Shown: positions 47,245-58,900 of the stretch, in pieces
How positions within the stretch are numbered: the stretch's first letter is position 1
Layout of the letters: each line of letters begins with the position of its first letter
Assembly: GCF_029168945.1 (NCBI RefSeq)
Contig: NC_083601.1
Coordinates: 71,785,595-71,849,594, forward strand
Origin: Cannabis sativa
Taxonomy: Eukaryota; Streptophyta; Magnoliopsida; Rosales; Cannabaceae
Direction of reading: 5' to 3'
DNA length: 64,000 nucleotides
Position numbers and translations under genes: made by a program
The notes under the pieces: model-generated
Told to the model about the DNA's origin: nothing
Database searches by the model: none
Seen by the model: only the letters and a program-made list of their open reading frames with translations

Positions 47245-48460
47245 TATTGGAAATTATTTTACCAGGATCTTAGATCTACTCACAAGTATGTTTATTAACA
47301 CCCTAAATATGAACTTTCTAAAACGATGAAATAAACACATATAAAGTTTAGGAAACCTTACATTGATTGCAGCGGAATAATATGACTCCTTCCGTTCAGA
47401 TATCTAGCCCTTGATTCCTTTCTGTAGCAGAACATTATCAATATCTGAACCTGGATCTCTTTCTCTGAATCTTTGATGCTGAAACTCCTTTTGCTGATGA
47501 TCTTTCTTCACGATCTTCCTCACTATGATTGAGGTATCACTTGCTGTGTGTGGGCACTACTCATACACTAAGGATTTCAAAATTCAAGAGGGAAGAGAAA
47601 GAAGAAGTGGCAGCTAAAGATAGGGAGAGAGAAAGGCTCAAGTTTTTCTCTGAAGGAAAAATAGAAAATTTAAGTGTAATTTTCCTGAAGCCTTCACTAT
47701 CTATTTATAGCATTCCACTAGGGTTAGGTTTGAATTATTTGGCATTAAAATAATGAAACTATCAGTTTAAATTTCCTACAAAAGTGGCTGGCCCTATACT
47801 AGTTGATTTGGGCCTCACTTTTTGCAATTTTGCAGTTTTATCTTTTCTGCATCTGATTTTCTCAAAAACGCCAATTTTCAAATTCAACCATTTAAATGCC
47901 AATTCTAACTATTTAATAACTATAAATAATTATTAAATAATATTGTCATTTATCATATTTATTAATTGAACCATACAAAGTATCATAATTAACAAATATG
48001 CCCCTATTAACTCTTTCTTTACAATTTCGCCCTTACTTAGTGAAAATTTCACAAATAGACATAGTCTAATTTGAGAATTATAATTGATTAATCAAAAGCA
48101 ATTATATGAGTCTTACAAGCAATATTATCTCAACTAGTGCGGGGACCATGTGTCTATATAACCGAGCTTCCAATAAGTAGATCAAGAATTTATTACTAAA
48201 ATTCACTAACTTATTAATTCTTCGTTGAATCCACGCATAGAACTTAGAATTGCACTCTCAGTATATAGAATGCTCTATATGTTCCACCATATAGACACAT
48301 CATTAGTTATCCATTGTTATAATCCTAATGTGATCAATGATCCTCTATATGAATGATCTACACTGGAAAGGGATTAAATTACTGTTACACCCTACAATGT
48401 ATTTATTCCTTAAAACACTTGACCCCGTATAAATGATATTTCAGCTTATGTGAAATGAGT
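47245..48460 (-). repeat. 5' LTR of F, part next to PBS
   Basis: Begins TATTGGAAATT, so the terminal dinucleotide (CA on the minus strand) is mutated. It is broken after TGAGT by G and completed by 50726-51404. Confidence 0.88.
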
Positions 48461-48873
48461 TGTAACACCCTAACTACCATAGGCGTATTACGTGATTTTT
48501 AAACGTACTGTGCAGCTCGTTGCTAATCAACGAGGTTTATGGAAAAACGTGATTAATTAAAATTTTGCTTTTTAATTAAACTTATAAAACAATATTACAA
48601 AAGACTCGGGATCCCGATTATAAAATTATTTACAAAAGATTTAACTGTTTAACTGATACACAAAATAAAGGTCGTCTAACGACCAGTTACAAAAATCAGC
48701 CTCGCTATCCCGATGATCGTACGCTCCAGGCCTAACCGCCCCGACATGTACAATCTTCACAAGCTCGCTCACGGCCCATCAGCTTTAGCCTTGCCTTTAC
48801 CTATACATAAACGTAAACTGTGAGTCGACAGACTCAGTAAGAAAAGCATAATAATACTCATACATAATTCTAA

Positions 48874-48962
48874 CTGCCGTATCCAACACGATACTGAGTC
48901 CCGCTACTGCCGTGTCCAACACGGTACTGAGCCACTACCGCCATGTCCAACATGGTACTGAG
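48874..48962. repeat. Three hairpin repeats inside solo LTR G
   Basis: Units start at 48874, 48907 and 48938, spaced 31-33 bp. Unit 2 contains CCGTGT-CCA-ACACGG and unit 3 CCATGT-CCA-ACATGG; both are perfect stems although the sequence differs. Confidence 0.7.
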
Positions 48963-49003
48963 TTTTGACCGTTCACAGGGACGGTACTATTGACAAGTAT
49001 CCT

Positions 49004-49166
49004 CCTGATCGGTCGAACCGGTCATACTCCGGCTGCTGGTCATACTCCAGCCTGTACCAACGGGATAGGTCAATAGCACGGAACCACCAACCAAATGTCA
49101 GCCTGATCGGTCGAACCGGTCATACTCCGCCGTCGGTCATACTCCAGCCTGTACCGACGTGACAGG
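49004..49166. repeat. Direct repeat of about 98 bp inside solo LTR G
   Basis: Both copies (starting at about 49004 and 49102) carry CCTGATCGGTCGAACCGG, then two further GGTCATACTCC words and AGCCTGTACC. Confidence 0.75.
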
Positions 49167-49491
49167 GTTGGATGGTTCGAAGCCAATATACATAACTAAT
49201 GTAATCTAACAGGCTTCCTACATGCACGCTAAACATGTAATCTACATATGCATACTGTTATACTAATCTTACCTGGATTCCGAATTCAGGTGTGCCGGTC
49301 AACCTGACTGGAACTTTAGCTGAGCGGCGGATTACTGGCTCCTAAACCATAAAAATCACAACGCTATAAGTGACACGCTAAATCACTTCCCGGGGACTTA
49401 AACTAGGAACTAAAAGTTTCCCTATGATAAAAAGCATGGCAATACCCCTTAAAACATAAAAACGAGGAAAAACGCGGGTTCAGAAAATTCC

Positions 49492-49585
49492 CCAACCGGC
49501 AGACCGGTTGCCCAACCAGAATTCCGGTTCTGGGAATTTTCGAAGCCCATCCGGAATTCCGGATGCACAACCGGAATTCCGGTTC
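49492..49585. repeat. Cluster of EcoRI-centred palindromes inside solo LTR G
   Basis: Four adjacent units of about 20 bp are near-palindromic. The last contains AACCGGAATTCCGGTT, a perfect 16-bp palindrome. Confidence 0.75.
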
Positions 49586-50725
49586 CTCGCAGACAGAACT
49601 TCAAAAATTCATATCTCAACCAATTCAACCCCAAATTGATTCAAACTTTCCAGACCTGCTCTAGATACCCCAAAGAACATAACCAAAGCATCAAACCTAC
49701 CCAGAAACCACAGATACAAAATTTGCCATTAAAGCTCAAGCTTTGAGTTCTAAACTCAAACTTGAGCAAATCCCTCTATCATGCATTCAAACTAGCTAGA
49801 ATATACTTAAACCAACATAATTGAGCCTCTGCAAACAACTAAAAACATCCAAAGAACTATACAAAGAACAAATCACACCATTTCTTTCAAAAATCATAAC
49901 TTTTTCACATAAAAATCTAACCAACTAGAACAAGAAACTCAAGCATGCAATTCAACTTAATTAAACATAATTAATTCAACATTTTAGTCATAAAAACAAC
50001 AACAATAACCAGCAGCAGCAACATCATCAACAAGCATGCATTTCACTCAATATTTCATCATTTTTTCATAATTTTAAAGAAGAAATCAAGAGAAGCTAAC
50101 CTATCTTGGAAAATGCTTAGATTTGGATGAGAATTCACTTGAAAAATTAGAGCAAAACCCAGCTCCAAGCACCCACATGCACAGCCGAGAGAGAGAGAGA
50201 GGAAAAGGGGGAGAGGGAGTTGAAAATTTCTAACTTTTCTTCTAAGTGTAATTTTGCAAAAATGAGGAAATGAATAAATGAATCAAAAGCCACTTAATAT
50301 TTCATTTAAGCCAATAATATAATAAAATAAACAATTAAATTCAAAGAATCAATCCACTAAAAGACAAAAAGTCATTGGGGCAAAAAGACCATTTTGCCCC
50401 TCCATACTAAAATCACATAAAAATCACTAAAGGGGTATTTTTGGGAAATTCTAAATTCCCGGCCATTCCCGACATTCCCAATGTCTAAAAACCCGTCCCA
50501 AACTAATAACATGCTAAGTTGTGATTTCTACTGAGCCAAATGCCGAGTTCCAAAATACCGGGCACCGGAAATGCAAAATATGAAAACTACTGAATAACAT
50601 AACCATGCATTTCTGAATTCCATAAATAACAGTATAATAAATTATTTAAATAGCTATAAATAATTTCATAAATAATCATAAATAACTGATAATTTCCAAA
50701 TTAACTAAGCGGGCTTTACATGAGT

Positions 50726-51404
50726 ACTCCACCATTTATGTTCGTTTGGTCAAGCTCGAAGGAGATCATCCTTTGCTTACTATTCGCCAGATAGAAGCTA
50801 TAGATTCCATGTTTATGATAGCGCTCCCACTCAATTGCACTACCGTGTTCCCAAAATGTACGTATCACCCTGATCTAAAAGTAGGCTTAACTAACAAATC
50901 AAAGAACACGAATAGCCTTTCAAGATTGAGCCTACTCATAACAGGATTAAGAACATTTGATCTAGGATCAACTAGGCGATATTGACTTGAATAGATATTA
51001 CGGTAAGTTTAATAAATCTAAGTCAAAGTTCAATATCGGTCCCTTCCGATGCATACTCCATGCATCTAACCTGAGCTTTACTTTAACCAATGCTCTGGAA
51101 AGAACATAGCACTTCTCCAAATGCAAGTAAACTCTGTTGTAGATTATCATATCAGTAAAACCCTATGTCTGATAAATCTAGGAAACTTTATTCACATAGT
51201 CATGTTTACTTTCCAATGTGTTGGCGGCACAATAAACAGGATCAAGTATGTGAAAAGGGTTTCAGATAAATTTATACATTATGTACATATAATCATGAAA
51301 TAAATCATGTGAACCATGCAACATTAAATGTTATTTCTGATCTATATTAATAATTAAATCTGATTATATTGAAATGAGTTTTATTTAGGGCATAAAACCC
51401 AACA
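50726..51404 (-). repeat. 5' LTR of F, outer part
   Basis: Continues the LTR after G and ends CCCAACA. It is followed by the ATTCT duplication. Confidence 0.88.
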
Positions 51405-51409
51405 ATTCT

Positions 51410-54400
51410 ATCTCATGAGCTTCTACCATTGTTTCGCAATTTGCAAGTCAAATATGGTCGCCACCATTAGGGTGATCCATACCATATAAAACACTTACAA
51501 ACCACTTATCACGCGAGATTAAACGGTGCGAAATTGCTAATGAACGTTCCTCCATTAGGGAGGATTACTCACTAAAACAAACGCGGTATAAAACCCACAA
51601 TGGAGATCGAATATCTTAGTAATAATAAAGCTCATTATTTAAAATGTATTTTCTTTATTATTCTAATAAATAAATTCTCATTAAATTTGAAATTAAGAAT
51701 TAAAATTCAAAAAATAAGAATTTAATATAATATTTATAAAATTATACTTAGATGGTGATTGAAATAAAATTAATTATTTCCATCTTAGTAATAATCTTAA
51801 ATATAAATATTAAGGAAATAAATTTAAGTTGAATTAAATTAAATAATTAGAAACTTAAAAATTTCCTTTGAGAAGATATTTATTGAGTTCAAAAATTTAA
51901 AGTATATAAAAAAAAAATACAATTTTTGAAAATAATAAAAAATAGAAAAGAAATACTTCAAGCAAAAATATCACCTATTTAGATTTTCTTTTGACTAGTT
52001 AATTCAATTTCTAATAATATATATATTTTAAATTCATTTATTTTAAATTAATCAATTAAATGAAAAAAATCATTGACATGAGTTGGTCCAAGAATTAATA
52101 AATAATTAATTTACAACTCAATCTATTTTTCAAGATAAAAAAAATTCAAAAATATTGCATAATTAAAATGCAAATTTCGAAATTGATTAATAAAATAAAG
52201 AAAAATATATATTTTGAAAATTATTTAAATTTAAGTTGAAAAAATTAAATTTCAACCTAAAAATAATTTTCTATTTAATTAAGTGTCATGAAAAATCAAT
52301 AAATATTTAAGTATCATGATGAAAATCAACTTAGATATTTAGATTCTTCAAGTTAATTAAATGTATTAAATTCAAGAAATAATAATTAAGTGTAGAGAAG
52401 GCTTAATTATTTATTTCTAGTTTAATACTAGGAAAAATATACTTAATAAAATTGTACCAAAATTAATTATTTAAATAATTAATTTCACAAAGTATATTAT
52501 TTTCCTATTTAAATATTAGAAATAATAAGTAGTCTAGAAGTTACTATCTAGAAAATATCTTATTTGACTAACTATCTTTTCAAAAATTTGAAAAATTTCT
52601 AATTTAAGTTATATAGAAAAAATTTAAAACTTAAATAATTTCAAATTTAGATTTAATTAAATATCAAAAATTAAGTTGTAACCACTTAATTTGAAGATAT
52701 CTTTTAAAGTTAATATTTGAAAAGATATTAACCAAAAAATATCTAAAATATTCCATTTTAAGTTAATATTTGAAAAGATATTAACTTAAAAAATATCTTA
52801 AGAATTTTTAATAACTAATGCCTAGGATTCCTCAACTTGATTTAAAATTTAAATCAAATATTCAAATTTAAGTTAGATAAGAAAAATCAGTTGATACAAC
52901 TAATTTATAACTTAAATAGGAATATTTAATTAAATAAGCTCCAGAAAGAATCTTAGTTAGTTAAAATTCTATATTTAATTAAATACAAGAAAAATACAAA
53001 TAGTTTGTCTAGAAATAATATCTAAACTAAAAGTGTTTTTCTTAAAATTAACTTTAAAATATTAAAATGAAAATAAATTTCATATATTTTAAAAGTTAAT
53101 TATGTTGCTAATTCAATTTTATTAGGTCAAACTAATATAATTAACCTAGTACAGTTATTCAAATCAGGCAAATGGGCCTTCACAATTGGGGTAGTTCATG
53201 TGAGGGGGTGCTGGGTTCAGTATGTCGTACCCACTTCTATGGCTCCCAACTCTCACACAAGGCCCAAAATAGAGGAATTTAACCTTAAAATAAATAACTG
53301 TTATTAATTGAATAGGTCCAATAACTAAATGGACCTAAAGAAAATCTATCATGGTGTGACATTTTGTTTAGCAACAACCTATATGTATCTATATTAAAAC
53401 AAAATAAACATATAGGCTCACACAGACACACTTTGGATGGATCCTATCATGTTGCTAGGTCATACACAGATGAAAGAAGATTGTAAAATTTACCTGTTAC
53501 AAATTATTAACTTGACCAAGGGAGCCATCAGATCATTAGATCTGGCAAAAAGTAACCATGACTATTTGCAATCAAGTAATAATAGGTTTTAAAAAAAACT
53601 TACACACAAGTTAAAACCACATACTCCTGCAACAAGGTTAGCTGGATAGTTGGAAGTAGGATTTATTTAATTTTAAATAAATAATTTCGAAAAAAAATAA
53701 TTAAAAAAAATTAATTTAAAAAAAAAATTAATTTTCGAAAATAAAAATAAAATAAAATAATATTTATTTTCGAAATTTTTAAAAAAAATTATTAATTTAA
53801 ATTTCGAAATTATTAACAAAAAAAACTTAAAATTAAACCTACAATTTTGAAAAATTAGGTTTCAACCAACCTAAATATCATTTCAAAATTTGCTAACTAC
53901 TTTTAAATTTAAATGTTACTTTATAAATAAAATTAAATAAAAATTAGAAAAGATAAGTTAAATATCTTTTCAGATTTAAATTTAATTTAAATAAATAAAA
54001 TAACAAAATTTAAAAGTTAGCAAAATATCTTACATCTATTTAAAATTACATGATTATAATTATCTTATTTTAAATTTAAATAAGGTCAAAATATCTTAAA
54101 AAAGATTTAATTTTAAAAAAAAAATATATAAAATCTCACCTTAAATTTAAAAATAAGATAAGATATAATCAAATTTAAAAATAAGATAGATTTTTAAGCA
54201 AGAAGATAGATACTAATTCTATTCAAATTCAAATTACACTAATAGCTTGAATTAAATTTTAAAAAAATATTAAATTAATTCAAAATGATAATTAGAATTG
54301 AATTAGGAATAGTAATAGTATATATACAAAACTATACAAAAAATCGGAAGTTAATTCCATGAAAAAGCATGAAAAATCGAAGAAAAACGAAAAAATTGTG

Positions 54401-54700
54401 AGTTGTACGGACAGTTTTCGCGATCGCAGGAAAAATTTTAGCACAGCTCCGTTTTTTTCGAATCTTCAAAAAATCATAACTAATTCAAATAAAATCGAAA
54501 TTGAGTTCTGGCTAACTTGCTTAATTTTTTCCATACTATCCAATAAAAATAATTCCAGAGACATAATCGCAATTATTTTTCACGAAAATTTACAAACATC
54601 AATCAATCATCAAATAACACTCAATACAACATGATACCATCCAAAAACAAACAAACAATCGTTTTAAAGTCCAAATTTCATGCAAGTAAATCAATTACCA
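51410..54700 (-). other. Leader of D, distal part
   Basis: Noncoding. It holds the remaining hairpin module (51410-51625), including the CTAAT-loop hairpins also seen in B, AT-rich sequence, and the conserved island at about 53115-53670 (core 53199-53261). The junction next to the PBS has the family's normal order, without the LTR fragment seen in B. Confidence 0.6.
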
Positions 54701-54714
54701 TGGCTCTGAGGCCA
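54701..54714 (-). other. PBS-like site of element D, variant
   Basis: Minus strand TGGCCTCAGAGCCA, identical to E and two bases different from the initiator tRNA-Met complement used by A and B. Confidence 0.75.
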
Positions 54715-54716
54715 GT

Positions 54717-56625
54717 TGTTGGAAATTATTTTACCAGGATCTTAGATCTACTCACAAGTATGTTGTTTAAACACCCTAAATATGAACTTTCTAAAACGAT
54801 AAAATAAACACATATAAAGTTAAGAAAACCTTACATTGATGCAGCGAAATTAATGTCTCCTTCCACTCAGATCTCTAACCCTCGTATCCTTTCTGTAGCA
54901 GAGTATAATCAACATCTGAGCCCGAATGTCCTTCTTCTTCAAGTTTTATCTTTCATAGTCTTCCAATCTATGATTGAGTTACTGCTTGCTGTGTGTGGGC
55001 ACTTACTCTTTCACTAGGGTCGAAATAGATGAAGCAGAAAAGAGGAGAGAGGGTTTCGACCAGGTATAGAAAGTGGGGAAGGCTCAGTTTTTCTGAAGAG
55101 TGAAATTTCTGTCAGAAAAGTTTATTAAAAACTTGTGATTTGACTGAGCCATCACTTTCTATTTATAGGCAACTACTAGGTTTAGGTTAGGATTTATTTG
55201 GCATTAAAATAATGAAAATATTAATTTGAAAAACCAACTTAAGTGGCCGGCCATGGTGTAGTATTGTGCCTCACTTAATTTTGTAGTTTTACCAAATTTT
55301 ATCTCTATTTTCTCAAAAATGCCAATTTTCCAATTCTAACCTTTTAAATGCCAAAACTAATTATTTAATAACTAAAATAGATTATTAAATAATATTTTCA
55401 TTTAATTTAATTATTAATTAGACATATAAAGTCCATTAATAAATAAATAAACCTAGAAACTCTTTTCTTTACAATTTCACCCTTGCTTTGTGAAAATTCA
55501 TAAAATTAGACATAGTCTAACTTTAGAATTATAATTGATCAATCACGAATCAATTAATGAGTCTTACAAGTAGAATGTTCTCAACTAGAATGGGGACCAT
55601 GGATATATATGCTGAGCTTCCAATAAGTGAACCAAATTTACCAAGTAAATTCCTACTTATTAATTCTTCGTTGAATCCACTCTTAGAACTTAGAATTGCA
55701 CTCTCAGACTTATATAGAGCATATTGTATGTTCCACGATATCAATATCCTATCTCATTTAACCATTGTTATAATCTTATTGTGATTTAAAGATCCTCTAT
55801 ATAGATGATCTACATCGAGATGGGATTTCTTTACCGTTCTCACCCCTCAATGTATTTTGCCCCTTAAAACACTTAGCTACCTGTAAATGGTGTTTAGTGA
55901 TCTAATAATTAGTCAGTTAAACAAGAGCTCATCCATTTACTTCTATTTACTAAGCTCGAAGGGAATCATCACTTGACTTCTATACACCAGTAGAAGCTAT
56001 AGATTCCATATTTATGTTCAGCACTCCCACTCAATCATACTATCATGTTCCAAAAATATACGTATCACCCTGACCCAAAAGTAGGCTTAACTAATAAATC
56101 AAAGAACATGAATAGCACTCCTGAGTTGAGCCCAAGCATATCAGGATTTAGATTCTTTTAATCTTAAGATCAACTACTGATATTGACTTGTAAAGATATC
56201 TATAACGGTAAGTTTGTAATATCTTAACTTAGTTGCAATATCGGTCTAGTCCTCTAGTCCAATGTATACTCCATACATTCGAAACTAGTATGCTCTACTA
56301 ATGTCCTGGAAAGAACATAACACTTACTCCAAGTGTAAGTACACATCATCGCTGATTATCACATTAGTGTAAATCCAATAACACTGATGAAACAAGGACC
56401 AAAACTTTTGATTCATATGATCACAATCACATTCCACTGTGTTGACGATACTGTAATTGTGAATAAACATATGATCTGGATTTAACTGATTTTGTGTGTG
56501 TGAATGTAATAAACATATTAAACCATTAGCATGTAAAATTCATGCAAACATCAATCACTTCAAATTTCTTATATTGATAACTAATCAGATTGTAAAGAGT
56601 TTTATTTAGGGCATAAAACCCAACA
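54717..56625 (-). repeat. 5' LTR of element D
   Basis: 1909 bp, uninterrupted, TGTTGG...CCAACA. It borders the CAGAA duplication at 56626-56630, where element C resumes. Confidence 0.9.
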
Positions 56626-57591
56626 CAGAAAACTCACCTCCTCTTCTAATCCTAAGCAGAATAGGTTTTCTAATCCTAAGGAGAATAGGTTTTTTTTTCT
56701 TCAGCGAATTTTATCTTATTATATCATTTTTTTGGCTATAAAAGAAGGGGACTTCAATAGTTTTGGCAAGCAATTTCAGAAAGAAAAAAAAGGAGAGAAT
56801 TCAGATACAGAGTGGAGAGATCAACTGCAAAAATTAAAGGCATACTTCTCTGGGGTTTCAGCATTCTTCTCTTCTTCTCTTCTCTATTTTCATCTCTTTT
56901 CTTAAAGTTAATATGTGTAATTGTGCTACAATGAACATGAGTAACTAAACACTTTATTAGGGTTAGATGGATATTGTTTGACATTGTTTACGGTTTTAAT
57001 ATGATTTATTTTCCCCCTAATATCTATGTATCCTATTTTATTTGTGCTTAATTACTTTTAATTGCCTAATCACCAATTATCTGTCTATGATTTTGATGCG
57101 AGATCTGAGAAGTGAGTGTCAAATATGCTATAGTAAAATAGAACTGAATTTCGATATAGGACGAGAGTACCTATATGGTTTAGATAGCTTATAGGGTTTC
57201 TGTGTTTAATGCCTGTTGCATGTTAAATTTATCACGAGAGTAGAAAGTTTGCATGTAATTGAGATTTATATATCTGAGAAGACTATAAATTACCTTAGTA
57301 AACCTGCTATTGCATAGAAATTAATATTAGGAAAATAATCATATTAGGCCATATTCAATAGAAATAATTGAAATCGAAGCCCTAGTTTTTATTAACTTTC
57401 AATTTTCTTTAATCATTGCTTCTTACTAGTTTTCTTATTTTTCATTCTTTTCTATTCTTTTATTTAACCAAATAGAAGTAAAAGTTTAATTTTAACGTGC
57501 ATAACTACACTCCCTGTGGGATCGACCTCACTCCTGGTGAGTCTACTACTTGAAACAGTACGTACACTTGCGTGTGCAAAATACCGCAACA
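56626..57591 (+). repeat. 5' LTR of C, second part
   Basis: Continues 23751-24130 after element D and matches 61636-62607. TATA box TATAAAA at 56737-56743 (61755-61761 in the 3' LTR). Ends CGCAACA. Confidence 0.88.
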
Positions 57592-57597
57592 AGTTTT

Positions 57598-57615
57598 TGG
57601 CGCCGTTGCCGGGGA
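57598..57615 (+). other. Primer-binding site of C (tRNA-Asp)
   Basis: TGGCGCCGTTGCCGGGGA, six bases after the LTR. It is complementary to the plant tRNA-Asp 3' end and is the usual primer site of Athila elements. Confidence 0.9.
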
Positions 57616-57730
57616 GTGATAGTTAATATTATTAAAAATTAAATTTTTTTTCTAATTTGGTTTTCCTTTCTAATTTGAGTACTAACTCTGTTGTCTCAAG
57701 ATCTTATTCTGCTTTCAGGTTCAATAATTT

Positions 57731-58793
57731 ATGAGAAGTCAAGGTCCAATTGCCAGATTACCTGTTGACCTTGAGATAGAAAAGACTTGTAGAAGAAACA
57801 GAAGGAGGAGGAAATTGGAAAGAGCGGCACTAGAGATTGAACAAGAAGGAGTCATGGCTGACAACACCAATAATGGCAACAATGGACACAACGGAGGAGG
57901 TGTAGAAGACCAGGCTAATGGACACAACAATAATGACCGTAGCCTGAGGGACTACTTACTTCCTAACTTGACAGGGGCCCGATCCTGCATAAGGCCACCT
58001 GTTGTTGACGCCAACACTTTTGAAATCAAGCCAGCCATACTTCAGATGGTCCAATCTCCAGTCCAGTTTTGGGGACTGCCGTCAGAAGACCCAAACATGC
58101 ACCTCGCCAACTTTGAAGAACTGTGCAAGACATTCAAGGTGAACGGAGTTAGCGATGATGCCATCAGACTAAGGCTGTTCCCATTCTCACTACGGGAATG
58201 AGCCAAAAGTTGGTTTATCTCTTTACCAACTAATTCTATTAATACTTGGGAGGAATTGGCCCTGAAATTCCTGTCCAAGTTCTTCCCTCATGCAAAGATT
58301 GCCAAGCTGAGAGCTGATATCAACAACTTCACCCAGCAGGACAGTGAATCTCTTTATGAAGCATGGGAGAGATTCAAGGACTTACTGAGAAAGTGCCCTA
58401 ATCATGGGATTGAGAAGTGGCTGCAAGTGCACAACTTTTACAATGGACTGATGAATGAAACCCGAACACTCATAGATGTCGCTGCTGGAGGAGCTTTCAT
58501 GAGGAAAAGTGCTAATGAGGCCTTTGAATTACTTGAAGAGATGGCTATGACTAACCAACAATAGTCAACAGAAAGAGGTCCATCTCAAAAAAGTTACAGG
58601 TATGTATGAAGTGGATGCTATTACCAAGTTGACAGCTCAGGTAGAGGCCCTAACAAAACTGATAACTGTTCAAGTAAAACAAGCTCAGGTGGTTTGTGAG
58701 CTATGTGGAGGTCCTCACCCCTATGAGGAATGTCTGGTGGATGTGAATAGTTTACCAATAGATCAAGCAAAAGCCATTGGAAACTATGCCTAA
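57731..58793 (+). pseudogene. Athila-type gag of C (broken)
   Basis: The first frame (57731-58201) has an acidic, Asn/Gly-rich N-terminus followed by the Athila gag core. A TGA at 58199-58201 interrupts the conserved AKSW region. The same frame continues to a stop at 58562-58564 with the Retrotrans_gag block (YEAWERFKDLLRKCPNHG). A frameshift then leads to 58602-58793, which has a CxLCGGPHPYEEC-like knuckle (CELCGGPHPYEEC). Another stop (TAA, near 58791) and a further frameshift before 58901 separate it from the protease frame. It is homologous to capsid/nucleocapsid but cannot give a full protein. Confidence 0.85.
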
Positions 58794-58900
58794 AATAATA
58801 ATTATGGGCGCAACCAGAAGGGGTTCTACCAGCAGAGAAATCAGCCCCAACAAAACCAACAACAGCTGTAGCAACAAAGTCCTAGTGGAGGCTCCAATTC

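Larger units (their letters stand above)
48461..50720 (-). mobile_element. Element G: solo LTR, probably of a Ty3-gypsy chromovirus
   Basis: 2260 bp with TGTAACACCC...GGGCTTTACA ends and TSD TGAGT (48456-48460, 50721-50725). There is no PBS, coding region or second LTR, so it is a recombination product. The orientation was chosen because plant gypsy LTRs often end in GGGTGTTACA, which G does on the minus strand. Long LTRs with these ends suggest the Tekay/Del group, but this is weak. It contains three clusters of repeats at 48874-48962, 49004-49166 and 49492-49585. Confidence 0.78.
38967..51404 (-). mobile_element. Element F: coding-free Copia-type element (LARD-like), holds solo LTR G
   Basis: TSD ATTCT lies at 38962-38966 and 51405-51409. 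On the minus strand: 5' LTR 51404-50726 plus 48460-47245, PBS-like site 47242-47229, leader, two hairpin modules, coding-free region, PPT and 3' LTR 40861-38967. Both LTRs measure 1895 bp once G is removed. By eye they differ at about 17 positions (about 0.9%), so F is older than E and younger than D. It has no gag and no pol; it is closest to E. Confidence 0.88.
24131..56625 (-). mobile_element. Element D: gag-only Copia-type retrotransposon, interrupted by E and F
   Basis: The TSD CAGAA lies at 24126-24130 and 56626-56630. On the minus strand: 5' LTR 56625-54717, PBS 54714-54701, leader 54700-51410 and 38966-38645 (split by F), gag 38644-37784, noncoding region, PPT near 36168-36158, and 3' LTR 36157-35437 plus 25310-24131 (split by E). 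Without its insertions it is about 10 kb, like B. No pol is recognisable. Confidence 0.87.

Noticed and set aside
48874..49166. CRISPR-like array
   Set aside because: The repeats are few, contiguous, irregular and inside a solo LTR with TSDs, in a plant-type genome. No spacers or cas genes are present.
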